From: Geodermatophilus aquaeductus
Lineage (GTDB): Bacteria > Actinomycetota > Actinomycetes > Mycobacteriales > Geodermatophilaceae
Reading direction: 5' to 3'
DNA length: 64,000 nt
NCBI RefSeq assembly: GCF_900182545.1
Contig: NZ_FXTJ01000002.1
Span: forward strand, 496,001 to 560,000
In this document: positions 33,872-43,420 of the stretch, piece after piece
How positions within the stretch are numbered: position 1 is the first letter of the stretch
Layout of the letters: the number at the start of each line of letters is the position of its first letter
The notes under the pieces: model-generated
What the model was told of the DNA's origin: nothing
The model's input: the letters and a program-made list of their open reading frames with translations, nothing else
Database searches by the model: none
Position numbers and translations under genes: made by a program

Positions 33872-34878
33872 CGGGGGATGACCCGGCCCAGGCGCCACCG
33901 GCGGCCGTCGCGGGCGTACTCCTCGTAGACGACGCCGAGCGCGCCGCCGAGCATGCCCAGACCGCGGAGCAGCGCGCGGGCACCGCGGGCCTGGTGCCGC
34001 GCCGACCCGGTGACGCGGCCCAGCGCCCAGCGGGCGCCCCCGCCGCCGACGCGCAGCAGCCCGCGCAGCACGCCCCGGGCGCGGATCCGCAGCCGGGCGG
34101 CGGTGCCGGGGGTGAGCCGCAGCTCGGTCAGCACGGTGGCGTTGCCGTGGCTCCAGGCGCGGGTGAGGACCCAGCGGCGGGTCGTGCGCTCGGCCGGCAC
34201 GCGGTCGACCGCGGCCGACTCGTCGCACCACACCATGCGCGCACCCGCGTGCGCGAGGGAGCGGCTGAACAGGGTGTCCTCGCCGCCGGCCAGGCCCAGG
34301 GCCGACTCGAACCGGGTGCCCGCGGCGCGGACCTGGTCGAGGTCGAGGAGCAGGTTGCCGGTGGCGGCGACGTCGATCTCGGTGCCGGTCGGCATGCGGC
34401 GGCGGACGAAGAAGCGCCCGGCGAGGATCCAGGGGTCGACCGGGCCCGGGTACTCGGCGAGGATCCGCCCCGAGACCGCGGCGGCGCCGGAGTCCTCCCA
34501 GGTGGCCAGCAGCGCGCCCAGCCAGTGCTCGCAGGGCCGCTCGTCGTCGTCGATGAAGGCGAGCAGCCGGGAGCCGGCGGCCTCGTCGAGGGCGCGGTTG
34601 CGCACCGCGGCGATCCCCGGCCGGGACTCGACGACGTAGCGGACGCCGGGGACGGCCGCCGCGACCGCGGCCGCGGAGCCGGCGGGGTCGTTGTCGACGA
34701 CCAGCACCTCAGCGGTGAACCGGCCGCCGGCCCCCACCTTGGCCACGTGCTCCAGCAGCCGCGGAAGCAGGTCGCGCAGGTCGTCCGGACGGCGGAACGT
34801 CGGGACGGCGATCGTCACCCGCAGGCTGCCCGGGTCGGGCCGGCCGGGGGTCGACGGCAGGGTGCTCGCAGCGGTCAC
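33868..34878 (-). CDS. Glycosyltransferase family 2
   Basis: A 336-aa GT-A enzyme. The N-terminus has TIAVPTFRRPDDLRDLL, followed by VLVVDNDPAGS, the metal-binding FIDDDERP and GGEDTLFSRSL, which matches the ED motif of the acceptor site. A basic region rich in Arg near the C-terminus (GRVTGSARHQARG) may associate with the membrane. It starts with GTG at 34878, 11 nt after the preceding GT2 stop, and overlaps the deacetylase gene by 4 nt. Substrates are not readable. Confidence 0.87.
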   Translation of the reverse strand: MTAASTLPSTPGRPDPGSLRVTIAVPTFRRPDDLRDLLPRLLEHVAKVGAGGRFTAEVLVVDNDPAGSAAAVAAAVPGVRYVVESRPGIAAVRNRALDEAAGSRLLAFIDDDERPCEHWLGALLATWEDSGAAAVSGRILAEYPGPVDPWILAGRFFVRRRMPTGTEIDVAATGNLLLDLDQVRAAGTRFESALGLAGGEDTLFSRSLAHAGARMVWCDESAAVDRVPAERTTRRWVLTRAWSHGNATVLTELRLTPGTAARLRIRARGVLRGLLRVGGGGARWALGRVTGSARHQARGARALLRGLGMLGGALGVVYEEYARDGRRWRLGRVIPR

Positions 34879-34889
34879 GCCTCATCCCA

Positions 34890-35906
34890 TCACCGGGTCA
34901 GTGGCGTGCGCGTCCCCCGAAGGGGCTGGGAGGAGGGCCCGCGCACCAGCGCGACGACGGCGACCCCGGCCCCCTCCAGGCTCCCCCGCACCGCCGCGAG
35001 CAGCGGCCGGGGCGAGTGCACGAGCTGGCGCCGGCCGCCGCGCAGCAGGATCTCCCAGCTGACCCGCGGCGTCCGCAGCAGCCAGCCGAGCAGCTGCCGG
35101 CGGGAGAGGTTCCGCGCCGCGAAGACGAGGCGGTTGCGACAGTTGTAGCGGTAGTAGAGGTCGGACTTGGCGTCGCCCTCCCGCTCCCCCTGCGTGCCCC
35201 CCTCGTCGTGGACGGCCACCAGGTCGGTGCGGACGACGAGGGAGCCGCCGGCGGCCAGCGCGCGGTGGCTGAGGTCGACGTCCTCCCAGTAGAGGAAGTA
35301 GCCCTCGTCGTAGCCGCCCAGCCGGTCGGCCATCTCGGCCGAGAGCACCAGGCAGGCCCCGGTCAGCCAGTCCTCGACCGGTCCGCGGGACCGGGTGGGG
35401 CTGTGCCGGGCGCCGGTGCGGCCGTCGCGCAGGCCCAGCGTGGACCCCGCGAAGACCGTGGCCCCGGAGGAGTCCACGATGCGCGGGGCGATGACCGCGA
35501 GCGGGTCGGCCAGGCTGGCCAGGCGCAGCTCCTCGAGCACCTCGGGAGTGGCCGAGGCGTCGGGGTTGAGGCAGCAGAGGACGGCGCAGCCGAGCTCGCG
35601 GGCGCGGGCGAAGCCGGCGTTGGACGCCGCGCCGAACCCCCGGTTGTCCGGGAGCGCCACCAGGTCCCACCCGCGCTCGGCCGCCAGCGCCGTCACCGCC
35701 GCGCGCTCGGCGTCGGTGCTGTGGTTGTCCACCACCACGACGCGGACGTGCGGGCCGAGCGCCGCGGCCGCCGCCAGGTTCCGGCGCAGCAGCGCGCTGG
35801 AGCCGTAGTTGACGACGACCAGGCCCAGGCCTCCCGGGCCGCCGCGGTCAGCGGCGGCCCGGGAGGACGGGGGACTCTCCAGCGACACGGGAGCAGTGTC
35901 GGTCAC
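34890..35906 (-). CDS. Glycosyltransferase family 2 (rhamnosyltransferase-like)
   Basis: A 338-aa GT-A enzyme with LGLVVVNYGSSALLRRNL, VVVVDNHSTD and NRGFGAASNAGF at the N-terminus. It then has LNPDASATPEVL, GACLVLSAEMADRLGGYDE and FLYWEDVDLSHRA, the pattern of WbbL/RfbF-type rhamnosyltransferases. Rhamnose transfer is suggested by family resemblance only. The GTG overlaps the stop of the giant secreted protein gene as GTGA, a surprising coupling between an exported structural protein and a cytoplasmic enzyme. Confidence 0.88.
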   Translation of the reverse strand: MTDTAPVSLESPPSSRAAADRGGPGGLGLVVVNYGSSALLRRNLAAAAALGPHVRVVVVDNHSTDAERAAVTALAAERGWDLVALPDNRGFGAASNAGFARARELGCAVLCCLNPDASATPEVLEELRLASLADPLAVIAPRIVDSSGATVFAGSTLGLRDGRTGARHSPTRSRGPVEDWLTGACLVLSAEMADRLGGYDEGYFLYWEDVDLSHRALAAGGSLVVRTDLVAVHDEGGTQGEREGDAKSDLYYRYNCRNRLVFAARNLSRRQLLGWLLRTPRVSWEILLRGGRRQLVHSPRPLLAAVRGSLEGAGVAVVALVRGPSSQPLRGTRTPLTR

Positions 35907-38900
35907 GGAGCCGTCGGCGCCGTGCCCGCCTCGCCGACCCACAGCTGGTCGAACCGGACCACGGTGGCCGCCGTGGCCGAGCCCGACACGTACGTGTCGA
36001 GCAGGACCGTGCCGGCCCGCTGGAGCACCGCGGTGGTGTCCGTGGCGGTCAGCGCCCAGGCCGCCGGCTCGGTGGTGCCGGTGGCCCACGCCTTGACCCG
36101 CAGGGTCGTGGTGCCGGTACCGGCGATGTCGAACCGGACGGTCAGCGACGTGCCGGGCCGGTAGCCGCCGGGCAGCAGGTAGCCGCCGAGGATCGTGTCC
36201 ACGTCGTTCACCGAGCGGACCAGCATGACCTCGACCTGCCCGTCGGCGCGGAACCGCAGCTTCACCCGGTAGTCGGTCAGCCCCACGCTGCGGCCGGCCA
36301 CGCTGACGTACGCGCCACCCCCGGTGGGGGCCTGCGGGAGCGTCAGCGCGACCTGCACCGCGACGTCCTGCCGGGAGAACTGCGCCAGCGCGGCGCTGCT
36401 CGTCTGCCCGGCCGGGACCGACAGCTGGCCGGCGCCACCGGTCACCGAGGCGTTGGCCACCGGGCCGGCGACGGCCCACGGGCCGCCGGTGTCGGCCGTG
36501 CCCCACCCGCCGGTGACCTGGCGCTCGAAGGCGTCGGCGGCCAGCGCCGGGGTGCCCGGCTGCGGCTGGGCGGCGGTGACGGTCACCGACCGGGTGGTGG
36601 TCCCGGTCAGGCCGGCGGCGTCGGTGACGGTGAGTCGCACCGTGTAGGTGCCCGCCGCGGCGTAGGTGTGCGACGCGGTGGCCCCGGTGGCCGTCGAGTT
36701 GTCACCGAAGTCCCAGGCGTGGCCCGTCACCGCGGCGTCGTCGGTCGAGCCCGAGCCGTCGACGGCCACCGTCAGCCCCGAGGGGGTCGCGGTGAACGCC
36801 GCCACCGGCGCCTGGTTCACCGGCTGCGGCTGGGCGGCCGTGACGGTCACCGACCGGGTGGTGGTCCCGGTGGCGCCGGCGCCGTCGGTGACGGTGAGTC
36901 GCACCGTGTAGGTGCCCGCCGCGGCGTAGGTGTGCGACGCGGTGGCCCCGGTGGCCGTCGAGTTGTCACCGAAGTCCCAGGCGTGGCCCGTCACCGCGGC
37001 GTCGTCGGTCGAGCCCGAGCCGTCGACGGCCACCGTCAGCCCCGAGGGGGTCGCGGTGAACGCCGCCACCGGCGCCTGGTTCACCGGCTGCGGGGTCGGC
37101 GTGGTGCCGGCCGGGTCGACCCGCAGGTCGTCGACGCGCACCGTGGCGGTCGCCGTCGAGCTGCCGGAGGTGTAGAGGTCCACCGCGACCGCGCCCGGGC
37201 GCTGCAGGGCCGCCGTGGTGTCGGTCCGGGTCAGGTCCCAGGCCGTCGGCTGGGTCGTGCCGGCCCGCCACACCTTGACCTGCACGGTCGTGGTGCCCGT
37301 GCCGCTGGTCTCCAGCCGCACGTTCAGCGACGTCCCCGCGGTGTAGCCGCCCGCCAGCAGGTAGCCGCCGAGGATGGTGTCCACGTCGTTCACCGTGCGG
37401 ACCAGCATGACCTCGACCTGGCCGTCGGCGCGGAACCGCAGCTTGGCCCGGTAGTCGGTGAGCCCGACCTGCTGGGTGGCGAGGCTGACGTACGTCCCAC
37501 CGCCGGTCGTCAGCTGCGGCACCGTGAGGGTGGCCTGCACGACGACGTCGGTCCGGTTCACGCCGGCCAGCCGCGCCGCCGCGCTCTGGCTCTTGGCGCC
37601 GCTGAGCTGGGCGGCCCCACCGGTCACCGACGTGGTGCCGGACGTGGTCCACGCCCCGCCGACCTCGGCGGTGCCCCAGCCCGAGGCGACCTCCCGGCCG
37701 AACGTGTCGGCCGCGATCGGCGCGCCGGGCTGCGGCCCGGCCGGGGGTGCCGTGACGGTGACCGTCCGGGTGGTGGTCCCGGTCAGGCCGGCGGCGTCGG
37801 TGACGGTGAGCCGGACGGTGTACGTGCCGGCCGCGGCGTAGGTGTGCGACGCGGTGGCCCCGGTGGCGGTGGCGCTGTCACCGAAGTCCCAGGCGTGGCC
37901 GGTCACGCCGGTGTCGTCGGTCGACCCGGAGCCGTCCACGGCCACCGTCAGCTGCGACGGCGTCGCGGTGAACGCCGCCACCGGGGCCTGGTTCACCGGG
38001 GTGGGCGTCACGACCGTGCCGGCCGGCTCGACCCGCAGGTCGTCGACGCGGAGCGTGGAGACCGCGGTCGCACTGGCGGAGACGTAGGTGTCCAGCGACA
38101 CCGCGCCCGGGCGCTGCAGCGAGGCGGTCGCGTCGGTCCGGGTCAGGCCCCAGGCCGTGGGCTCGGCCGCGGCGGCCGGCCACACCTTGACCTTGAGGGT
38201 CGTGGGCGAGGCGCCGCTGGTCTCGAACCGCACGGTCAGCGCCGTGCCGGCCGCGTACCCGCCGGGCAGCTGGTAGCCGTCCAGGACGGTCTCCACGTCG
38301 TCGACGATGCGGACGAGCATGACCTCGACCTGCCCGTCGGCGCGGTAGCGGAGCTTCACCCGGTAGTCGCTGAGCCCGACGCTCTGCGCGGCGAGGCCGA
38401 CGTACGTGCCGCCGCCGGTGGCGAGCTGGGGCATGGTCAGCGTCGCCTGCACGGCGACGTCGGTCCGGTTCACGCCCGACAGCCGCGCCGAGGCGCTCTG
38501 CCCGGCGGCGCCGGCCAGCCGGCCGGTGCCCGCGCTGACCGAGGTCGAGCCGGCGGTGGTCCAGACGCCGCCGCGCTCGGCGGTGCCCCAGCCGGAGGGG
38601 ACCTCCCGGCCGAAGGTGTCGGCCGCGATGGAGCCGGCGCCGGTCGGGGCCGCGGTGACGGTCACCGACCGCGTGGTGGTGGCGGTCAGGTCCCCGCCGT
38701 CGGTCACGGTCAGGCGCACCGAGTAGGTGCCCGGCGCGGCGTAGGTGCGCGCGGCGGTCACCCCGGTGCCGGTGGTGCCGTCACCGAAGTCCCAGGCGTA
38801 GGAGCGGATGACGCCCTCGGGGTCGGTGGAGGCGCCGGCGTCGAACCGGGCGGTGAGGTCGGCGACCTGCGTGCCGAAGGCGGCGGTCGGGGCGAGGTTC

Positions 38901-41257
38901 TGGCCTCGGCCGAGGGCGGCGTGGGTCGACACCTGCTGCGCGGAGAGCGCGGCCGGGTAGACGGCGACCTCGTCGATCCGCCCGGTGAACCAGGCGGCGC
39001 CGCCGCCGGTCCACGCCGAGTCGCCGCCGATCCGCCAGTACCCGTTGTAGGGCTGGGCGCGGAGGGCGCCGGCCCTCGAGGCGACGAGGGTGCCGTCGAC
39101 GTAGAGGGCCAGGCCCGAGGGGCTCATCGTGGCGACGACGTGGTGCCAGCCGCCGTCGTTGTAGGCGGTGGGACCGGTGATGGTCGTGGCGGCCCCGGTG
39201 TAGACGCCGAAGGACAGCCGGCCCGCCGTGTCCATCCAGACGTGGCGGTCGTAGTTGGCGCTCAGGCCGGAGTTGCGGTCACCGAAGCCGATGATCTTGC
39301 CGCCGGTCCGGGACGTCGTGGAGAACCACGCCTCCACGCTGAACGTCTGCGGGCCGGCGATCGCCGTGCCGGTGGACGCCGCGCCGCTCGAGGTGCCGTT
39401 GAACGCCGAGGCGGTGTTCGCGTCGCCCGGGATGGCACCGGCCACCGAGCGGGTCACGCCGCTGCCGACCGTGAGGTCGCGGGCGCCGGCGTAGTCGTAG
39501 GCGATGGCACCGGAGGCCTCACCGAGGTACCAGTGGTCCAGGGCGCCGTCGGCGGCGACCGCACGGGCATAGGGCCGGGACGCGCCGCTGCTCGCGGCGG
39601 GCACCGTGCCGGTGACCCACGCGGAGCTGAGCTTGTTGCCCGCCGGGTCGCTGACCGTCACCAGCCAGCGGTGCGAGCCGGCCGAGGCCGTGGTGTCGAC
39701 GCAACCGAACGTCGGCAGGTCCCACCACCGGGTCGGCCGGGTGGCCTCGCAGACCGGCGCGGCGGTGTCGCTGTCGCGGTACACGCGGTAGGTCAGGTTC
39801 TCGTTGTCGCGGTCGGTGACCGACGGCCAGGTCAGCCGGACGGCGCCGGGGACCATGGTGGTGGTCAGCGCGAAGGGCTTGCTGGTGGCCGGGCCGACCC
39901 GGTTGGGGGCCAGCGCCGGGACGGCGAACCGCACGAGGCCCTGCTGGCCGACGCCGTTGACGGTCGGGAACTCGCCGCCGAAGACGACGTAGTCGCCGTT
40001 GCCGCTGACCGACCAGCCGGCCTGGAACTGCCCGGTGTAGGTGCCGGCGATGAAGTCCGGGTCCCAGGGGAGGTACGAGGGCGCCGGCTGGCCGACCAGC
40101 CGGGTGTTGGAGCGCAGCTCGCTGATCCGCTGGACGGTGCCCGTCGCCGCCGCCGACAGGGCGTTGCCGAACATGTGCACGCGGGGCTGCTGCTCCGGGA
40201 AGCCGCCGATGTTGGCGCAGTCGTGGGCGTGCGACGCGGTGTAGACGACGGTGCTGGTCGCGTAGACCGAGTAGTGGTCACCGCGGCAGTCGGAGAACCA
40301 GACCGCCTGGCCGCCGTCGGCCCGCGCGGCGAAGGTGTCCTCGAGGTTGCCCGGGCCGCCGAAGTCGTAGCCGGTGCCGTACACGACCCCGTTGCTGGTC
40401 GCGAGGCTGTAGATCGCGGCGTTCGGGCCCTGGTTGGTGATCAGCTGGCCGACGGCGAAGGGCCTCGTGGCGCCGGAGGTGGCGTCGACGGCACCGACAC
40501 CGGACGTCGCCGTGCCGTTCAGGGAACTGAACCGGCCGGCGATGACCACCTGGTTCGTGCCGGCCAGCGTCATGGCCATGATCTGGTTGGCGGTCCCGCC
40601 GGGCTGGGGCGCCCACGCGGTGAGGGCACCGGTGGCGGCGCTGACGGCGGCCAGCCGGGTGCGCGCGACGGAGCCGACGGCGGTCACGGTGCCGCCGAGG
40701 TAGACGGTCGAGTTGGTCGCCGCGATGGCCGACACCTGGCCGGACACGGCCGGCCGGAAGTCGGCCACCAGCTGGCCGGTGGCGGCGTTGAAGGCGGCGA
40801 TGCGGGTGCGCACCTGCCCGTTGACCCGCCCGAAGTCGCCGCCGACGTAGAGGCGCGAGCCGTCCGGGGAGGCGGCGAGGGCCAGGACCTGGCCGTCGAG
40901 CGTGGGGGCGAAGGAGGTGATCAGCTCACCGGTGCGGATGTCGTACGCGAGCAGGTTGCTGCGCGGGGTCTCCGCGACGCCGGGCGCGGCGCCGGCCGGG
41001 CGGGCGGTGGAGAAGTCGCCGCCGACGAAGACGGTGTTGCCCACCACGACCTGGGCCCAGGCGACCCCGTTGATCTGGACGGTGGGCAGGGCGTCCGCCG
41101 TCACCGTGGCCGGGGTGGCCGGGTCGGCCGGGTTGACCGGCGCCCAGTCCGCCGAGGCGATCCCCGGCACCGCCCCGCCGAGGACCCCGGCGAAGAGCAG
41201 GGTCGCGAGGAGGCCGGCCAGGAGGGCCCTGGGCGAGGCAACCGTGCGTGCTGACAT
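35903..41257 (-). CDS. Giant secreted multidomain protein: propeller-LamG-PKD repeats
   Basis: A 1784-aa secreted protein. A signal peptide is visible (ALLAGLLATLLFAGVLGG, cleavage near GIASA). Residues about 40-430 form repeated blades (SRLYVGGDF, NGQVRTRIAAFNAATG) like a DUF5122 propeller. A fibronectin-like stretch follows, then a LamG domain (about 570-780; FSVEAWFST, GWHHVVATM, LYVDGTLV). After that come PKD domains (YAWDFGDGTTGTG; HAWDFGD) alternating with three copies of a roughly 210-residue beta-rich module (ADTFGREV...SGWGTAE, DYRVKLRYRADGQVEVMLV). The order is PKD, module, PKD, module, PKD, PKD, module. No LPXTG or transmembrane anchor is seen at the end. It probably binds carbohydrate at the cell surface or in the matrix. 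The first listed Met codon lies 33 nt upstream; the chosen ATG is nearest the signal. Confidence 0.85.
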   Translation of the reverse strand: MSARTVASPRALLAGLLATLLFAGVLGGAVPGIASADWAPVNPADPATPATVTADALPTVQINGVAWAQVVVGNTVFVGGDFSTARPAGAAPGVAETPRSNLLAYDIRTGELITSFAPTLDGQVLALAASPDGSRLYVGGDFGRVNGQVRTRIAAFNAATGQLVADFRPAVSGQVSAIAATNSTVYLGGTVTAVGSVARTRLAAVSAATGALTAWAPQPGGTANQIMAMTLAGTNQVVIAGRFSSLNGTATSGVGAVDATSGATRPFAVGQLITNQGPNAAIYSLATSNGVVYGTGYDFGGPGNLEDTFAARADGGQAVWFSDCRGDHYSVYATSTVVYTASHAHDCANIGGFPEQQPRVHMFGNALSAAATGTVQRISELRSNTRLVGQPAPSYLPWDPDFIAGTYTGQFQAGWSVSGNGDYVVFGGEFPTVNGVGQQGLVRFAVPALAPNRVGPATSKPFALTTTMVPGAVRLTWPSVTDRDNENLTYRVYRDSDTAAPVCEATRPTRWWDLPTFGCVDTTASAGSHRWLVTVSDPAGNKLSSAWVTGTVPAASSGASRPYARAVAADGALDHWYLGEASGAIAYDYAGARDLTVGSGVTRSVAGAIPGDANTASAFNGTSSGAASTGTAIAGPQTFSVEAWFSTTSRTGGKIIGFGDRNSGLSANYDRHVWMDTAGRLSFGVYTGAATTITGPTAYNDGGWHHVVATMSPSGLALYVDGTLVASRAGALRAQPYNGYWRIGGDSAWTGGGAAWFTGRIDEVAVYPAALSAQQVSTHAALGRGQNLAPTAAFGTQVADLTARFDAGASTDPEGVIRSYAWDFGDGTTGTGVTAARTYAAPGTYSVRLTVTDGGDLTATTTRSVTVTAAPTGAGSIAADTFGREVPSGWGTAERGGVWTTAGSTSVSAGTGRLAGAAGQSASARLSGVNRTDVAVQATLTMPQLATGGGTYVGLAAQSVGLSDYRVKLRYRADGQVEVMLVRIVDDVETVLDGYQLPGGYAAGTALTVRFETSGASPTTLKVKVWPAAAAEPTAWGLTRTDATASLQRPGAVSLDTYVSASATAVSTLRVDDLRVEPAGTVVTPTPVNQAPVAAFTATPSQLTVAVDGSGSTDDTGVTGHAWDFGDSATATGATASHTYAAAGTYTVRLTVTDAAGLTGTTTRTVTVTAPPAGPQPGAPIAADTFGREVASGWGTAEVGGAWTTSGTTSVTGGAAQLSGAKSQSAAARLAGVNRTDVVVQATLTVPQLTTGGGTYVSLATQQVGLTDYRAKLRFRADGQVEVMLVRTVNDVDTILGGYLLAGGYTAGTSLNVRLETSGTGTTTVQVKVWRAGTTQPTAWDLTRTDTTAALQRPGAVAVDLYTSGSSTATATVRVDDLRVDPAGTTPTPQPVNQAPVAAFTATPSGLTVAVDGSGSTDDAAVTGHAWDFGDNSTATGATASHTYAAAGTYTVRLTVTDGAGATGTTTRSVTVTAAQPQPVNQAPVAAFTATPSGLTVAVDGSGSTDDAAVTGHAWDFGDNSTATGATASHTYAAAGTYTVRLTVTDAAGLTGTTTRSVTVTAAQPQPGTPALAADAFERQVTGGWGTADTGGPWAVAGPVANASVTGGAGQLSVPAGQTSSAALAQFSRQDVAVQVALTLPQAPTGGGAYVSVAGRSVGLTDYRVKLRFRADGQVEVMLVRSVNDVDTILGGYLLPGGYRPGTSLTVRFDIAGTGTTTLRVKAWATGTTEPAAWALTATDTTAVLQRAGTVLLDTYVSGSATAATVVRFDQLWVGEAGTAPTAP
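36558..37085. repeat. Two tandem 264-bp units encoding PKD domains
   Basis: Units 36558-36821 and 36822-37085 each encode one 88-residue PKD domain of the giant secreted protein. I count about five base differences, all in the first 65 bp; roughly the last 200 bp are identical. A related, more divergent PKD unit lies at about 37735-38000. Confidence 0.9.
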
Positions 41258-41428
41258 GTCGGAGTCCCCCGTGTGTCGCGTCCAACGCATGGCCGTCCAC
41301 CGGCCAGGCGGATGAACACTAAGCGTGACGACAGGGGGTCCCCATCCCCCGTTACGGGGACAAGTCCGCAGGTCGTGCGGAGATCTTGCGGTTCGGTCCT
41401 CACCGAGGGTGATGTCTGACGAACGACG

Positions 41429-41458
41429 GCAGGGCCCCGGCCGGAGCCGGGGCCCTGC
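41429..41458 (-). terminator. Strong GC hairpin after the DUF4352 gene
   Basis: A perfect 13-bp stem (GCAGGGCCCCGGC with GCCGGGGCCCTGC) around a CGGA loop lies 22 nt beyond the stop at 41481 in the leftward direction. There is no T-tract, as is common for actinobacterial terminators. It would separate the DUF4352 unit from the giant-protein gene, whose start is 171 nt further on. Confidence 0.7.
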
Positions 41459-41480
41459 TGTCGTGCGGCGGTGGAACGGG

Positions 41481-42170
41481 TCAGCCGGCGGAGCCGGTGA
41501 AGACCATGAACGGCGCTCCCGCGCGGTGGCCGACGGAGACCGTGACCGTGCCGCGGTCGTCCGGCGGCACGCTGAACACGTAGACCCCCTCGGCCGTCTC
41601 CCCCGGCTCGAGCGCGCCGGAGAAGGGAGCCTGCGACGGGTCGTCGAGCGGGGACGCGGGCACGGCGTCGGTGCCGTGCGTGAGGTCCACGGCCACCCCG
41701 CCGAGGTCGAGGTCGTCGTCGGTGCCGTTGGTGATCGTCACGGTCACCCGCAGGGCCGGCCCCGACACGTTGCCGCGCCCCTGGCCGACGCCGTCGATCG
41801 CCTCGACCGAGGCCACGGTGGCCGTGACCCCGTCGCCGGCCGCGGCCGGTCGGTCGAGCGGGACGGCGGCCTGGCTGGGCGGCAGCTCGTCGACGGCGGG
41901 CTGCGGGTCCTCCGCCGGAGGGGTCGCCTGCGCCCCGGGTTCGTCGGCGCCCAGCGACGGCTCGGTGGCGGTCGCCGGCGTCGAGGACCCGGTGGCGGCG
42001 GGAGACCCGTTCGGCCCGTCGCCGTCCCCCCGCACGAGGACGAACACGGCGACGAGGGCGACCAGCACCACCCCGGCCAGCGCGAGGAGCAGACGCCGCC
42101 TCGACGACGGCGCGGCCGGTGCCGGACGGTCCTGCACGGCGGTCCCGCCCCGCTCGTCGGTGCCGCTCAC
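41481..42170 (-). CDS. Membrane-anchored protein with DUF4352-like domain
   Basis: A 229-aa protein with a short basic cytoplasmic N-terminus and one helix (LLLALAGVVLVALVAVFVLV). A Thr/Pro/Ala-rich linker follows, then an extracytoplasmic beta-sandwich of about 110 residues. That domain has VTVTITNGTDDDLDLGGVAV and LEPGETAEGVYVFSVP, the pattern of DUF4352/telokin-like domains, which often bind ligands or partner proteins at the surface. Its function here is unknown. The GTG overlaps the upstream glycosyltransferase stop as GTGA, so it is part of the priming-transferase unit and ends at the hairpin at 41429-41458. Confidence 0.72.
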   Translation of the reverse strand: MSGTDERGGTAVQDRPAPAAPSSRRRLLLALAGVVLVALVAVFVLVRGDGDGPNGSPAATGSSTPATATEPSLGADEPGAQATPPAEDPQPAVDELPPSQAAVPLDRPAAAGDGVTATVASVEAIDGVGQGRGNVSGPALRVTVTITNGTDDDLDLGGVAVDLTHGTDAVPASPLDDPSQAPFSGALEPGETAEGVYVFSVPPDDRGTVTVSVGHRAGAPFMVFTGSAG

Positions 42171-43420
42171 TGCTGGGCCGCCGGGAGGTGCTCGTCGGCC
42201 CACTGCCGCGGCTGCGCCGGAACGGGCAGGGGGACCACGGTGCCGGTGGGCGCCGCGGGGAGCGGCAGGTCGGCGTCGGTCGGCCGGCGACGGCCGCTCG
42301 GCCGCCTCCGGGGGACGCGGCGGGCGGCGAGCCGCTCCGCGAGGGCCTCGTAGCCCGCGGCGACCTCGTCCCAGTCGTAGCCGGCGGCGAGCTCGCGGGA
42401 CCGGCGCCGGTCCCGCTCGACGCGGGCGGGGTCGGCCTCGACGGAGGCCAGCTGGCGCGCGACGTCCTGCGACGTGCGGAAGAAGCGGCCCGCGTCGCGC
42501 ACGACCTCGCGGTTGAAGTCGACGTCGAAGGCGGTCACCGCCGCGCCGGCGCCGATGGCGCGCAGCAGCGAGGGGTTGGTGCCGCCGACGGAGTGGCCGT
42601 GCAGGTACGTGGCGCAGTTGGCGTAGAGCTGGTCGAGCAGCCGCTGGTCCCACACCCCGCCGAGGAATCGCACGCGCTCGTCGGCGAGGGCGTGCACGCG
42701 GCGGGTGTAGCCGTCGTTGTACGGAGCCGAGCCGACGACGACCAGCGGCAGGCTGGCCTCGCTGGCGGTGTAGCCCCGGACGATGACGTCGACGTGGTTC
42801 TCCGGCTCGAACCGGGCCACCACCAGGTGGTAGCCGCCGGGCTCGAGGCCGATGCCGGCGAGCAGGTCCGCGCCCGGGTCCACGAGCGGGGCGCCGTAGG
42901 TGAGCAGCGTGGTGGGGGCGTCGAAGGTGTCGCGGTAGTAGTCGGCGATGCCCTGGGCGTCGGCGATGAGGACGTCGGACCAGCGGACGGCCAGGGACTC
43001 GGCCACGCGGTAGTAGTGGCGGCCGGTCGGGCCCCACTTGGCGCGCTTCCACTCCAGCCCGTCGACGTGCGTGGCGACCGGGATGCGCGCGGCGCGCAGC
43101 ACCGGCAGGAGCGGGGCGTTGGCCGCGTTGAAGACGATCGCGGCGTCGGTGCGGTGGGCCAGCAGGTGCCCGACCGACAGCGCGGTGTGGCTCAGGGTCT
43201 CCAGCGACCGGCGGCGGGCGGCGGGCAGGTGCACCAGCTCCATGCCGAGGTGCTCGGCCGGCGGCGGCTCCTCCGCGCCCGGCGCGGTGCGGCAGTAGAC
43301 GACCACCCGGTGCCCGCGGTCGGCGAGCCGGCGGCCCACCTCCTCGACCGCCGTCTCGAAGCCGCCGTAGCGGGCGGGGACCCCGCGGGTCCCCACCAGG
43401 GCGATGCTCGTGCGGGCCAT
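42167..43420 (-). CDS. Glycosyltransferase with DUF1972 N-terminus (rhamnosyltransferase type)
   Basis: A 417-aa GT-B enzyme. The N-terminus IALVGTRGVPARYGGFETA is the DUF1972 signature found in Cps2T/WsaE-type enzymes that add the second sugar, often rhamnose, to the lipid-linked primer. The donor half has VVARFEPENHVDV and GHSVGGTNPSLLRA. The position just after the priming glycosylphosphotransferase agrees with a second-sugar role. The ATG follows GGAGGAG by about 7 nt. A proline/arginine-rich C-terminal tail of about 40 residues looks unstructured. Confidence 0.87.
   Translation of the reverse strand: MARTSIALVGTRGVPARYGGFETAVEEVGRRLADRGHRVVVYCRTAPGAEEPPPAEHLGMELVHLPAARRRSLETLSHTALSVGHLLAHRTDAAIVFNAANAPLLPVLRAARIPVATHVDGLEWKRAKWGPTGRHYYRVAESLAVRWSDVLIADAQGIADYYRDTFDAPTTLLTYGAPLVDPGADLLAGIGLEPGGYHLVVARFEPENHVDVIVRGYTASEASLPLVVVGSAPYNDGYTRRVHALADERVRFLGGVWDQRLLDQLYANCATYLHGHSVGGTNPSLLRAIGAGAAVTAFDVDFNREVVRDAGRFFRTSQDVARQLASVEADPARVERDRRRSRELAAGYDWDEVAAGYEALAERLAARRVPRRRPSGRRRPTDADLPLPAAPTGTVVPLPVPAQPRQWADEHLPAAQQ

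Noticed and set aside
36558..38000. CRISPR-like regular repeats
   Set aside because: The repeats are long, in frame and encode PKD domains of one protein; there are no short repeats with unique spacers and no cas genes.
36668..41254. Open frame of 1528 codons on the plus strand
   Set aside because: It is antisense to the giant secreted protein and is a low-complexity Gly/Arg/Val shadow with no start context or domain.
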